A stretch of DNA of 64,000 nt from assembly GCA_031291335.1 (NCBI GenBank), contig JARLJF010000056.1:1-64000 (forward strand). Direction: 5' to 3'. This DNA comes from Pandoraea sp. GTDB taxonomy: Bacteria; Pseudomonadota; Gammaproteobacteria; Burkholderiales; Burkholderiaceae. Shown here in pieces: positions 1 to 7,817 of the stretch. The notes under the pieces were generated by a model that was not told the origin of the DNA, did not search any database, and saw only the letters and a program-made list of their open reading frames with translations. How positions within the stretch are numbered: the first letter of the stretch is position 1; each line of letters starts with the position of its first letter. The position numbers were made by a program, and so were the translations under genes.

Positions 1-122
1 AAGTGGACTTCGCCGAGTCGGTGTCGGAGCTGACCAAGCTGCAAACGCAGATGAACGTGAACCTGCAGATGCTGCAAAAGGCCGGCGAAATGCCGGGCAT
101 GATCCAGATGCTGCTGCGTTAA
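1..122 (+). CDS. Flagellin-family protein, C-terminal fragment (partial at window start)
   Basis: Only the last 39 codons are present, read from base 3 to the TAA at 120-122. The peptide is a helical, heptad-like segment rich in Gln, Leu and Met that ends in MLLR. This resembles the C-terminal D0 helix of flagellins, which typically ends in an LLR/LLK motif after a Gln- and Leu-rich stretch. The neighbouring genes are flagellar export genes, which supports a flagellin or hook-associated (FlgL-like) identity. The fragment is too short to tell flagellin from FlgL, and a type III inner-rod protein is a weaker alternative. A terminator follows 50 bp downstream. Confidence 0.5.
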   Translation, partial: VDFAESVSELTKLQTQMNVNLQMLQKAGEMPGMIQMLLR

Positions 123-170
123 TTGCGTCGCATCGGCCGGTGATGTCCTCCGGCTGACAAGTCTGAACAG

Positions 171-202
171 GGCCAACGGTTTCACACCGTTGGCCATTTT
201 TG
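171..202 (+). terminator. Intrinsic terminator after the flagellin-like gene
   Basis: The arms GGCCAACGGT (171-180) and ACCGTTGGCC (186-195) pair perfectly around a 5-nt loop and are followed by ATTTTTG. It lies between the plus-strand gene ending at 122 and the minus-strand acetyltransferase ending at 221, so it may serve both. Confidence 0.85.
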
Positions 203-220
203 TTTGATAGGGCGGGAAGT

Positions 221-688
221 TTAACGAAGGAAGCGTTCGAGAATGTCGTCGCCGGCTTCATCCCGTTCGCCAGTCGGCACCCAGCCCAAGTTGCGATAAA
301 AGCCGTACGAACGCACCGCCGGGTCTGCCGAACAGGCGAGAAAGAGCCGATGGAATCCTCTTTCCCGAAAATCATCGACCACGCGCGTCAGAAGCGATCG
401 GCCCACGCCCGCGCCTTCATGCTCAGGCAATACCGCGAGCACAAGGATCTCGCCGGTCTGGGCATCGGCAAAGCAATAGCCAACCACCTGAGCGTCTACA
501 CAACACACGTATCCCGGAACCGCACCGCTTTCGATCGACTCGCGCCAGGTGTCGACGGAGATGCCCAGCGCCAGGAGGTCCTCCACCGAGAACGCGTTTT
601 CGCGCGTTCGACCGCGAATGTCGATGCAGATTGCCGCATCGTCCGGATGCGCGGCCCGGTAGGTTCTTTCGGTCATTGCCTGAGTCAT
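221..688 (-). CDS. GNAT-family N-acetyltransferase
   Basis: A 155-residue single-domain GNAT protein, predicted to move an acyl group from acyl-CoA to an unknown amine. The family's motif A (the acetyl-CoA pyrophosphate loop) is visible as LPEHEGAGVGRSLL, preceded by the strand EILVLAVL. Motif B follows near the C-terminus as YGFYRNLGWVPTGE. I chose the ATG at 688 because AGGGAG lies 6 bp upstream; a longer in-frame extension would run into flhA. It starts 13 bp after flhA ends on the same strand, so it is probably the last gene of the flagellar export operon. A role in modifying a flagellar protein is conceivable but unproven. Confidence 0.8.
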   Translation of the reverse strand: MTQAMTERTYRAAHPDDAAICIDIRGRTRENAFSVEDLLALGISVDTWRESIESGAVPGYVCCVDAQVVGYCFADAQTGEILVLAVLPEHEGAGVGRSLLTRVVDDFRERGFHRLFLACSADPAVRSYGFYRNLGWVPTGERDEAGDDILERFLR

Positions 689-701
689 TACCTGCTCCCT
701 G

Positions 702-2780
702 TCACCCCAATGTTCCCGCGACTTCAATCTCCTTCGTCTGCGGCACCTCGTTATACGAGAGCACGTGCAGGCCGCTCGCGAACATCCGAGCATAACGCGA
801 GAGCAGCGGCCGGAGTTGCGGCATCACAAGCAGCACGGGGGCGCGGCCCGTCTGCTTCATGTTCTCCCGGGCTTGCGGCATATGGGACTGCAACTGCTCC
901 AGCAATTGCGGATCGAGCGGGAAGGCATCGGAGGTCGTCTTGCCTGCTTGCTGCGCGGCCGTATACGCGCCCAGCAGCAGATTCTCCAGATCCGGCGTCA
1001 GTTGGTAGACATGCAACGTCGGCTCGTCGCCAATCAGCCCGTGCACCAATCGGCGCTTGAGCGCGCTGCGCGCCTCGGCGGCCAGCACTAGCGGATCTTT
1101 GCTGACAGACGATGCGTTGACCAGCGCCGTCGCCAACACGTCGATATCCTGCAACGACACCTCTTCGGCGAGCAGCAGACGAATGACCGCCAACTGCTGC
1201 TGATGCGTAAGTGCCTTGTCCAGAGCGTCTGCCAGTGCTGGCGACAGTTCGCGCAGCCGCTCGCTTAGCGACGTCACATCCTGATAGGTGAACAGGTCGG
1301 CCAGATGCGTCTTCATCGACTGCTGGACGTGCGTGGCGATCACGCCCGCAGGATCGACAATCTGATACCCCAGACCCAGCGCATGTGCGCGATGCTCCGG
1401 CTCGATCCACACCACCGGCATACCGAACGACGGGTCGATGGCCGGCATGCCGTCAAGTTCGCCATAGCAATCGGGGGCCGCAATCGCCATCAGCCGGTCT
1501 TGCGGCAGTGACGCGTTCGCCACTCGCACACCGCCAACGTCAATGGCATATTCGCTTGCACCGAGCGCGAGGCCGGTATCGAGGCGGACCGCAGGCACGA
1601 CAAACCCCATCGCCTGCGAGAGCGATTGGCGCATGCCGTAGAGGCGCTGCACGAGCGGCGCGCCTTCGCGCTTGTCCACGAGTCCCACGATCTGGTAGCC
1701 GAGACTGACCGTCACCGGTGAGACGAATGGCAGTTGCTGCCAGGTGAGTGCAGGAGGCTCGTGGGCCGTGAGCGCGGCTTCGAGGGCCTCGGTGTCGTCT
1801 GCGGTGTCGGGTGCGCGCCGTTGGCTGACGCGCCACGCGACGAACGCCATGACCCCCGCGAACGCCAGAAACGGCAACGTCGGCATTCCCGGAATCAGCG
1901 CCAGAACGAACATCAGCACCGACACGCTCGCAAGCACCGACGGCGAGGCCAGCAATTGGTCGCCGACCTGCTTTTCAAAGTCGCCCGCATCGGACACGCG
2001 CGTGACGATGATGGCTGCGGCAGCCGAAAGCAACAGTGCCGGGATCTGCGCGACCAGACCGTCGCCGATGGTCAGCAGCGAGTATTGGCGGAACGCGTCG
2101 CCCGCACTCATGTCGTGCATCGTCACGCCGATGGCTGCGCCGCCGATCAGGTTGATGAGCAGGATGAGGATACTGGCGATGGCGTCACCGCGAACGAACT
2201 TCGACGCGCCGTCCATCGCGCCGTAGAAGTCGGCTTCCGCGCCCACTTCGCGGCGGCGTGTCTGCGCGGCTTCCTGATTGATGAGTCCCGCATTCAGGTC
2301 GGCGTCGATGGCCATCTGTTTGCCGGGCAACGCGTCGAGCGTGAAGCGTGCCGAGACTTCCGAGATGCGCTCCGCGCCCTTGGTGACCACCACGAAGTTG
2401 ATGATCATCAGAATCACGAACACCACGAGGCCGACGACGAAGTTTCCGCCGATGACCACGTTGCCGAACGATTCGATGACGCTACCCGCCGCGTGTGTGC
2501 CTTCGTTGCCGTTGAGCAGTACCACGCGCGTGGAGGCGACGTTCAACGTCAGACGCATGAGCGTCGTGGCGAGAATCACCGTCGGGAACACCGAGAAATC
2601 GAGCGGACGCCGCACCGACAGACTCACCAGAATCACGACCATCGACAGCACGATGTTGAAGGTGAAGAGCGTGTCGAGCAGCAGCGGTGGCAACGGCAGA
2701 ATCACCATCGCGAGGATGGCGAAGACGAGGAGCGGCGTCAGAAATTTGTGACGCCGAAGGTCGTTCAGGAATCGGCTCAT
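702..2780 (-). CDS. flhA: Flagellar type III export protein FlhA
   Basis: A 692-residue FHIPEP-family protein, the usual size for FlhA. The N-terminal half has about eight membrane segments, with conserved loops RRPLDFSVFPT near residue 58 and LPGKQMAIDADLNAG near 151-165. The C-terminal half is the cytoplasmic domain that forms the ring docking chaperone-substrate complexes. I start at the ATG at 2780, because the upstream extension is low-complexity and overlaps flhB. It follows flhB by 4 bp. Homologues exist in injectisomes (SctV), but the neighbouring FliE, FliM and FlhB-type proteins make the flagellar assignment better. Because it belongs to a second-type locus, a lateral-flagellum name such as lfhA could be more precise. 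Confidence 0.92.
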   Translation of the reverse strand: MSRFLNDLRRHKFLTPLLVFAILAMVILPLPPLLLDTLFTFNIVLSMVVILVSLSVRRPLDFSVFPTVILATTLMRLTLNVASTRVVLLNGNEGTHAAGSVIESFGNVVIGGNFVVGLVVFVILMIINFVVVTKGAERISEVSARFTLDALPGKQMAIDADLNAGLINQEAAQTRRREVGAEADFYGAMDGASKFVRGDAIASILILLINLIGGAAIGVTMHDMSAGDAFRQYSLLTIGDGLVAQIPALLLSAAAAIIVTRVSDAGDFEKQVGDQLLASPSVLASVSVLMFVLALIPGMPTLPFLAFAGVMAFVAWRVSQRRAPDTADDTEALEAALTAHEPPALTWQQLPFVSPVTVSLGYQIVGLVDKREGAPLVQRLYGMRQSLSQAMGFVVPAVRLDTGLALGASEYAIDVGGVRVANASLPQDRLMAIAAPDCYGELDGMPAIDPSFGMPVVWIEPEHRAHALGLGYQIVDPAGVIATHVQQSMKTHLADLFTYQDVTSLSERLRELSPALADALDKALTHQQQLAVIRLLLAEEVSLQDIDVLATALVNASSVSKDPLVLAAEARSALKRRLVHGLIGDEPTLHVYQLTPDLENLLLGAYTAAQQAGKTTSDAFPLDPQLLEQLQSHMPQARENMKQTGRAPVLLVMPQLRPLLSRYARMFASGLHVLSYNEVPQTKEIEVAGTLG

Positions 2781-2784
2781 GAGT

Positions 2785-3933
2785 TCAGGGACGGAGTCGC
2801 GTGGAGGGTGGGTCGGAGAGCGTCGCGGGCACGGCTGGCGGGTCCGGACGGTCAGGTTGTGTGGCAAGTTCGCCCGTGCGCCAGGCGCGCAATTGCAGGA
2901 CGTAGGCCAGAATCACGGCGACCGCGTCGTAAAGCGCGGCGGGAATCTGCTGGTTGATCTGGCTCGTGTGGTACAGCGCCCGCGCGAGTGGCGGGGCGCT
3001 CACCACGTCGATCTTGTGCTCACGGGCGATCTGGCGGACCACGCCCGCCATCTCATCGAGACCGCGCGCCACCACGTAGGGCGCTTGCGCGCGTTCGGTG
3101 TCGTACTTGAGCGCGATGGCGTAATGCGTCGGGTTGACGATCACCACATCGGCCGTCGGCACTTTGCGCCGCAAGCTGCGCTCGGCCATGCGACGCTGGA
3201 TCTGACGAATGCGCTGTTTGACTTCGGGGCGTCCCTCGGTCTGCTTGTGTTCGTTCTTCACTTCCTGCTTGGTCATGCGTTGATCGCGCATGAAGAAGAA
3301 CCGTTGCATCGGCAGGTCGAGCAACGCAAACGCCACGAAGGCGCCCCCCAGTATGAGTACGGCGTCGCGCAACACCTGCAACCCGACCGCGATGGCTTCG
3401 CCCGGTGCGCTCGCCTGCAGAACGAGCAGCGAGTCCCAGCGCGTTCGGAGAACCAGCACCAGCACCGTCACGACCAGAAGGACCTTGAGAATCGATGTTC
3501 CCACTTGCGCGTAATGTTTCATCGACACCAGCTTTCCGAGATTCGCCTTCGGTGAGAGCCGTTGCCATTTGGGCGCGAGCAGCGTGGTGCTGAAGACGTA
3601 CCCGCCGGGCAGCATGGCCGCCACACCAATGCACAGGGGAATGGCCGCGAGCGGCGCGATGAGTTTGACGAGCAGCCACATCGCGGCGGGCAGCAGGGCT
3701 GTCCAGGCGTCGTCGAAGCCGATGCCCGCGAGATCGGCGAACGCGGCAGCGTAGAGCGAGCGGAACTTGTCGAGCTGCGCGGGCGCGGTTACCGCGAGCA
3801 CGGCCACACTGGCCATGATGCCTACGGCGGTCGCCGTGTCGCGCGAGCGTGCGACCTGCCCCTGCTCACGCGCGCGGCGCAGTTTCTGGGAGGACGCGGC
3901 TTCCGACTTGTCGCCAGTGTCTTGGGTCGTCAT
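2785..3933 (-). CDS. flhB: Flagellar export switch protein FlhB
   Basis: A 382-residue FlhB/SctU-family protein that switches export specificity from rod/hook to filament substrates. The basic N-terminus and four membrane segments (about residues 32-50, 83-110, 145-165 and 188-210) precede the cytoplasmic domain. The autocleavage motif NPTH is intact at residues 267-270 and is followed by YAIALKYD, typical of flagellar FlhB. The ATG at 3933 lies 4 bp from the end of fliR, which indicates tight operon packing. The tail after about residue 360 is Pro-rich and not conserved in the family. Confidence 0.93.
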   Translation of the reverse strand: MTTQDTGDKSEAASSQKLRRAREQGQVARSRDTATAVGIMASVAVLAVTAPAQLDKFRSLYAAAFADLAGIGFDDAWTALLPAAMWLLVKLIAPLAAIPLCIGVAAMLPGGYVFSTTLLAPKWQRLSPKANLGKLVSMKHYAQVGTSILKVLLVVTVLVLVLRTRWDSLLVLQASAPGEAIAVGLQVLRDAVLILGGAFVAFALLDLPMQRFFFMRDQRMTKQEVKNEHKQTEGRPEVKQRIRQIQRRMAERSLRRKVPTADVVIVNPTHYAIALKYDTERAQAPYVVARGLDEMAGVVRQIAREHKIDVVSAPPLARALYHTSQINQQIPAALYDAVAVILAYVLQLRAWRTGELATQPDRPDPPAVPATLSDPPSTRLRP

Positions 3934-3937
3934 GCGA

Positions 3938-4753
3938 TCAATCCGGCCGTGCCACTGGACCTAGCGAGTCGAGAACTCGTTCGGTCAACGTCAGGTAATG
4001 GGCTGGCAAGGCCGGTACGACTGCCGAAAGCACGACCAGCCCGACAAGCGTTGTGACGGCAAAGCCCAGCGAGAAGAGGTTCAGTGCCGGTGCGGCCCGA
4101 TTGAGCAATCCGAGTCCGAATTGCACGATGAAAGTCGTCAGCACGACGGGCAACGCGAGCGTGATAGCGGCGGCCAGCGTCCAGCCCAGGGCGCGCAGCA
4201 GGCCGGTCAGGTCGGTGAGTGGCAGTCCGCCCCCGATGGGCCAGACCTCGAAGCTGCGGCCGACGATGGAGACGGCAATCAGATGGGCGTCGGCGATGAA
4301 GAAGAGCAACGTACCGAGACAGACCATCAGCAGGGAAACCGGCTCGCTGGCCTCGCCGTTCATCGGATCGTTCATGGCCGCCATCGCCAATCCCATCTGC
4401 GACGCACAGAGATACCCCACGAGCGTAAGCAGACTGCGCACGATGAAGAACGCCAGCCCCAGAAACGCGCCGATGAGCGCCTGCTCCGCAGCCAGTGCAA
4501 TGCCCGCGAGCGAGAACGGATCGGTCGGTGGCATACCGCCCTTGGCGAACACGGGCCACAGGGCCAGGCTGAGCACGAGCGCCATCAGTACGCGCCAGCG
4601 CATGGGCACGACGCCTTCGCCGACGAGCGGCAGCATGCTCAGCGCCGCGACGAAGCGGCAGAACGGCCACCACAGCATCACGAGTTGTGCGGGCCACTGC
4701 GTGAGCCAGCCTTCGAGGCCTGGCCACGCGGCAAAGGAGAGGGGAAGCGGCAT
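3938..4753 (-). CDS. fliR: Flagellar export membrane protein FliR
   Basis: A 271-residue, very hydrophobic protein with about six membrane segments, the length and character of FliR. With FliP and FliQ it forms the export gate inside the MS ring. Recognisable parts are the segment near residues 120-140 (VGYLCASQMGLAMAAMNDP) and the C-terminal pattern GLGLLNRAAPALNLFSLGF, a FliR/SctT signature. It sits between fliQ and flhB in the canonical export-gate order. The ATG at 4753 gives a complete N-terminus. Confidence 0.93.
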   Translation of the reverse strand: MPLPLSFAAWPGLEGWLTQWPAQLVMLWWPFCRFVAALSMLPLVGEGVVPMRWRVLMALVLSLALWPVFAKGGMPPTDPFSLAGIALAAEQALIGAFLGLAFFIVRSLLTLVGYLCASQMGLAMAAMNDPMNGEASEPVSLLMVCLGTLLFFIADAHLIAVSIVGRSFEVWPIGGGLPLTDLTGLLRALGWTLAAAITLALPVVLTTFIVQFGLGLLNRAAPALNLFSLGFAVTTLVGLVVLSAVVPALPAHYLTLTERVLDSLGPVARPD

Positions 4754-4792
4754 GAGGAGTCGTCCGGCTGCGGGCGTCGGTAGCGCGCAGCG

Positions 4793-5065
4793 CTAGCCGG
4801 CCAGTGTTGCCGCGCGGGCGAAGGTTTCGGCGGCGAACTCGGTGAGCGTGCCGGCGAGCCACGGGGCAGCGAGGCCGAGCGTGAGCAGTGTCACGATCAG
4901 ACGCGGCAGAAACGACAGCGTCTGTTCGTTGATCTGCGTGGCTGCCTGAAACAGCGCCACGATGAGACCCATCACGAGGCTCGGCACGATCAGCACGAGC
5001 ACGATCACGATGACGAGCCGCAAGGCGTCGAGTCCGATGTCGATAGCAATATCGCTGGTGAGCAT
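4793..5065 (-). CDS. fliQ: Flagellar export protein FliQ
   Basis: A 90-residue protein with two hydrophobic hairpins, matching FliQ in size and topology. The central stretch VALFQAATQINEQTLSF is the family signature (QA-T-INE-TL). It is a small structural subunit of the FliPQR export gate. It lies 10 bp after fliP and 39 bp before fliR in the same operon. Confidence 0.95.
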   Translation of the reverse strand: MLTSDIAIDIGLDALRLVIVIVLVLIVPSLVMGLIVALFQAATQINEQTLSFLPRLIVTLLTLGLAAPWLAGTLTEFAAETFARAATLAG

Positions 5066-5075
5066 GGCGTTCCTC

Positions 5076-5897
5076 TCAGACAGCCTGCACGCTGGTCACG
5101 AGCGTGGAGACCGTGAGTGTCCAGCCGTCGATAAGCACGAACAGCAAGAGCTTGAGCGGCAAGGAAACCACCAGCGGCGAGAGCATCATCATGCCCATGG
5201 CCATCAGCACCGAGGCCACCACCAGATCGATGACGAGAAACGGCACGAAGAGCATCGCCCCGACTTGAAACGCGGTCTTGAGTTCGCTCAGCAGGAAGGC
5301 CGAGGCCTTCACCAGAAAACTGTGGGCTTGCGGCTCGGCGACGTCGGTCTCGCCGGTCAGCCGGGCCATCAGGTCGAGCGACGTCTGACGGGTTTGCGCG
5401 AGCATGAAGCGCGAGAGCGGCGCTTCACCCGCCCGGATCGCTTCGGTCAGCGTGATCCGGTTCTCGTCGTAGGGCACCACAGCCTGTGTCCAGATGGCCT
5501 CACCGACGGGGCGCATCACGAGCAGGCTGAGCAGCAACGCCATGCCGGTGAGCACGCGCGCGGGCAAGCCCTGTTGCAGTCCCAGTGCCTGACGCAGCAA
5601 AGCAAGAATGATGGCGAACCGCACGAATGTGGTCATCACCATCAGCATCATGGGCAGCAGGCCCAGCAGCGTCATCAGAATGAGCAACTGGGTCTTGACG
5701 GTGAAGTCGGTGGTGCCGCCTTGCGAGCGCAGGCGCATCAGGTCGCCCGCTTCGTCGGCGCGCGCGCCAGTGGCGAACAGGGCGAACCCGATCGCCAGAA
5801 TCGCGAATACGAAGGTCTCCGAAGCGCACAGCGGAAAGCGCCTCCCCTCGAAGGGGCGCACGATCCGCTGACGCACGACCTGTAGGGCCGCTTTCAT
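5076..5897 (-). CDS. fliP: Flagellar export protein FliP
   Basis: A 273-residue export-gate subunit. It starts with a hydrophobic signal-like segment ending in FATGARADE (around residue 48), as FliP proteins are often made with a cleaved signal peptide. The family core MTTFVRFAIILALLRQALG follows, and then a second hydrophobic block near the C-terminus (VPFLVIDLVVASVLMAMGM). Its ATG overlaps the fliN stop codon (ATGA), so the two genes are probably translationally coupled. Confidence 0.95.
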   Translation of the reverse strand: MKAALQVVRQRIVRPFEGRRFPLCASETFVFAILAIGFALFATGARADEAGDLMRLRSQGGTTDFTVKTQLLILMTLLGLLPMMLMVMTTFVRFAIILALLRQALGLQQGLPARVLTGMALLLSLLVMRPVGEAIWTQAVVPYDENRITLTEAIRAGEAPLSRFMLAQTRQTSLDLMARLTGETDVAEPQAHSFLVKASAFLLSELKTAFQVGAMLFVPFLVIDLVVASVLMAMGMMMLSPLVVSLPLKLLLFVLIDGWTLTVSTLVTSVQAV

Positions 5898-6328
5898 CGC
5901 GCGAGTCGATCCAGCTCGAGTGCGTCGAGCGTGAGGATCTTCAGTCCGTACTGCGTGCCCGAGGCAACGACCTCGGCAAGTCCTACCGGCACACCGTTGA
6001 CCAGTACCGCAAGCGGGGCACCTGCTGCGCGGTCGAGGCTCAGCACGTCGTCGGCACGCAGGGCCGCCAGCTCACCGAGCGTGAGGCGGGTCGCACCGAC
6101 CTCCAGCGTGAGTTTCACGGGCACGCGGCGCAGCGTCTCGCGCATGGCGAGCGGAACCGGTGCCGCGCCGGCCGCTTGCGGCAGGCCGGTCGCCGACGTT
6201 GAAGCTTCGCCGAGCCAGTCGCCGGAAAGGTCTTGCGAGAGATCGTCCAGCGGCGGCAGATCGTCGAGTTGCGCGTCAACGGCGCCAGGCATCTGGCCGG
6301 AAGGATCGTGAGGGAAGTGGGTAGACAT
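5894..6328 (-). CDS. fliN: Flagellar motor switch protein FliN (SpoA domain)
   Basis: A 144-residue protein with an acidic, low-complexity N-terminal half and a C-terminal SpoA domain (about residues 72-140). The domain contains the pattern LTLGELAALRADDVLSLDR and ends in ILTLDALELDRL. FliN forms the base of the C-ring with FliM. I prefer the ATG at 6328 because TAAGG lies just upstream; a TTG at 6343 is the alternative and would overlap fliM. It is coupled to fliP by an ATGA overlap. Confidence 0.88.
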   Translation of the reverse strand: MSTHFPHDPSGQMPGAVDAQLDDLPPLDDLSQDLSGDWLGEASTSATGLPQAAGAAPVPLAMRETLRRVPVKLTLEVGATRLTLGELAALRADDVLSLDRAAGAPLAVLVNGVPVGLAEVVASGTQYGLKILTLDALELDRLAR

Positions 6329-6335
6329 GGAAACC

Positions 6336-7193
6336 TTACTCAAGAGTCTGGAAGTGCGTGAGGCACAGATGCGCGTCGCGCTCGATGATGTCGGCGCTCA
6401 TCAGTGCGTCGTTGTCCACGCAGACGAGGGCGCGTGGCTCGAAACGCACGGGCAACACGTCGCCCGGTTGCGCGTCGAGCAGTGCGCCGAGCGACAGGTC
6501 GATGTCGAGCCAATGCGCGCTCAGACGCACCGGAATCGTGGCGATGTCGCACGGCGCCCGGGTGTGTTGTGCGGCGCGTTCGCCCGCGTCCGGGCCCAGC
6601 ATCGTGAGCCAGCGGCGTGCGTCTTCGGCCGCGAGGCGGAAGGTGACGGTGCCCAGGGGTGTATCACCCGTGCGATCCGCAATGCGTGCGCTGATCCACA
6701 ACGATGGCGGCGTCGATCGAGGATCGAGATCGATGCTCTCGACTTGCGCCGGGGCCGGTGACATCCCGGACGAGACGGCCTGACGCAGGGCATCGAGCAT
6801 CTGCCTCGCAAAGCGCGTGACAAAACGCTCGTAGGTCGCCGCAGGTGGCGTGGCGTGCAAGGCCGGCGGCCCGATGAAGTCGTCCGCGTCGTAGCGCAGA
6901 CGAAACGCGTCGCGCAACAGGCCCGCGTCGAGCGCCACGTCGATGCAGTGGTCGTCGACACGGAAGCGTTGCACGATGACATCGGCGGTGTCCGGCGCAT
7001 TGGCGCTCACCGCCATGGCAGCAACGCGCCACGCCATAGCATGGCGATGACGAACGTGCTGCGGCAATTGGACATCGAGGCGCGAACGCAGCCGCTCGGT
7101 CAGCGGATCGAGAAGCTGCGTCGGCTGTCCTAGCCGGCACGGATCGAGTGCCCGGATCACGCCGGGCGGCGTAGGCGCGTGCATAGTGTTCAT
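6336..7193 (-). CDS. fliM: FliM-like flagellar motor switch protein lacking the CheY-binding peptide
   Basis: A C-ring protein of about 285 residues, shorter than typical FliM (320-340). The middle region and a C-terminal SpoA-type segment (LDIDLSLGALLDAQPGDVLP) are present. The N-terminus enters almost directly into the segment equivalent to the PDRI/RGQ-PTLE region (RALDPCRLGQPTQLLDPL). The usual LSQ-EIDALL peptide that binds phosphorylated CheY is absent. Neither ATG (7193 or 7184) has a good ribosome binding site, and a GTG at 7280 is also possible, so the start is uncertain. Even the longest form lacks the CheY motif. It is the first gene of the minus-strand export operon, divergent from fliE. 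Confidence 0.8.
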   Translation of the reverse strand: MNTMHAPTPPGVIRALDPCRLGQPTQLLDPLTERLRSRLDVQLPQHVRHRHAMAWRVAAMAVSANAPDTADVIVQRFRVDDHCIDVALDAGLLRDAFRLRYDADDFIGPPALHATPPAATYERFVTRFARQMLDALRQAVSSGMSPAPAQVESIDLDPRSTPPSLWISARIADRTGDTPLGTVTFRLAAEDARRWLTMLGPDAGERAAQHTRAPCDIATIPVRLSAHWLDIDLSLGALLDAQPGDVLPVRFEPRALVCVDNDALMSADIIERDAHLCLTHFQTLE

Positions 7194-7405
7194 ATGATTG
7201 AAAGACGGTTCGCAGCGCTTCTTGGCGCAGGGAAGTTCGCATCCTAAAGGCGTGACTCGTCCGTGTTGATGGGGAATCACTCAACCGTGCGAGCTTTGGG
7301 GGATTGCCTAATCCAGTGGCTAGGCGGTGTGCGTAAAGTGCGGAGTCATGTCGTGCCGCCCGCACCGGGAGCGGGGGCACATGGATACTCATCACGGAGA
7401 TTCGA

Positions 7406-7738
7406 ATGCCTGTCTCGATGGAGCAGTCGCTAATGACTGAAGTGCGTCGCATGCAGACGACACAACGCGGACTGGATATGGCTGCTGGCGTGCGCGAGGC
7501 CGATCCTGCGCTGGCAGGGGCCTCGGGCACGCCCGATTTCGGCGCAATGTTGCGGGGAGTGGATGCCGCTCAACGTGACGCGGGCGATCGTATGAAGGCG
7601 GTCGATCTGGGCCAGAGCGACGATCTGACCGGCGCGATGCTGGCGAGCGCTCAGGCCGACCTGTCGTTTTCGTTGCTGATGCGAACGCGCGACAAGGTGG
7701 TGGGGGCGGTGGAGGAGTTGGTGCGCATGCCGTTCTGA
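7406..7738 (+). CDS. fliE: Flagellar hook-basal body protein FliE
   Basis: A 110-residue protein whose C-terminus (MLASAQADLSFSLLMRTRDK and the next dozen residues, ending VRMPF) matches the FliE pattern of a Ser-Phe helix followed by V-NK/DK and an Arg-Met ending. FliE joins the MS ring to the proximal rod and is the first export substrate. ACGGAG lies 7 bp before the ATG. It is transcribed away from fliM. The genes that normally follow fliE (fliF to fliJ) are absent; the next gene is an unrelated ABC permease on the other strand. Confidence 0.88.
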   Translation: MPVSMEQSLMTEVRRMQTTQRGLDMAAGVREADPALAGASGTPDFGAMLRGVDAAQRDAGDRMKAVDLGQSDDLTGAMLASAQADLSFSLLMRTRDKVVGAVEELVRMPF

Positions 7739-7778
7739 GCGCAATGCGGGATGTGGCTTGCGAGGCTGTGGAAAATCT

Positions 7779-7809
7779 GGTCGCGCCCGGTGGGATGCCG
7801 GGCGCGACC
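7779..7809 (-). terminator. Intrinsic terminator for the ABC transporter operon
   Basis: A perfect 12-bp stem, GGTCGCGCCCGG (7779-7790) against CCGGGCGCGACC (7798-7809), with a 7-nt loop. Read on the minus strand it is followed by AGATTTTCC. It separates the fliE end from the convergent permease gene. Confidence 0.8.
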
Positions 7810-7817
7810 GGATGGCG

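Noticed and set aside
7194-7405. Sigma-54 promoter for fliE (TGGCGC ... TTCGCA near 7223)
   Set aside because: The spacing between the GG and GC elements is 13 bp instead of the required 10, so the match is not credible.
702-7738. Virulence-type type III secretion (injectisome) cluster
   Set aside because: FliE, FliM and a flagellar-type FlhB are present, and no secretin, needle or translocon gene is seen, so a flagellum is the better reading.
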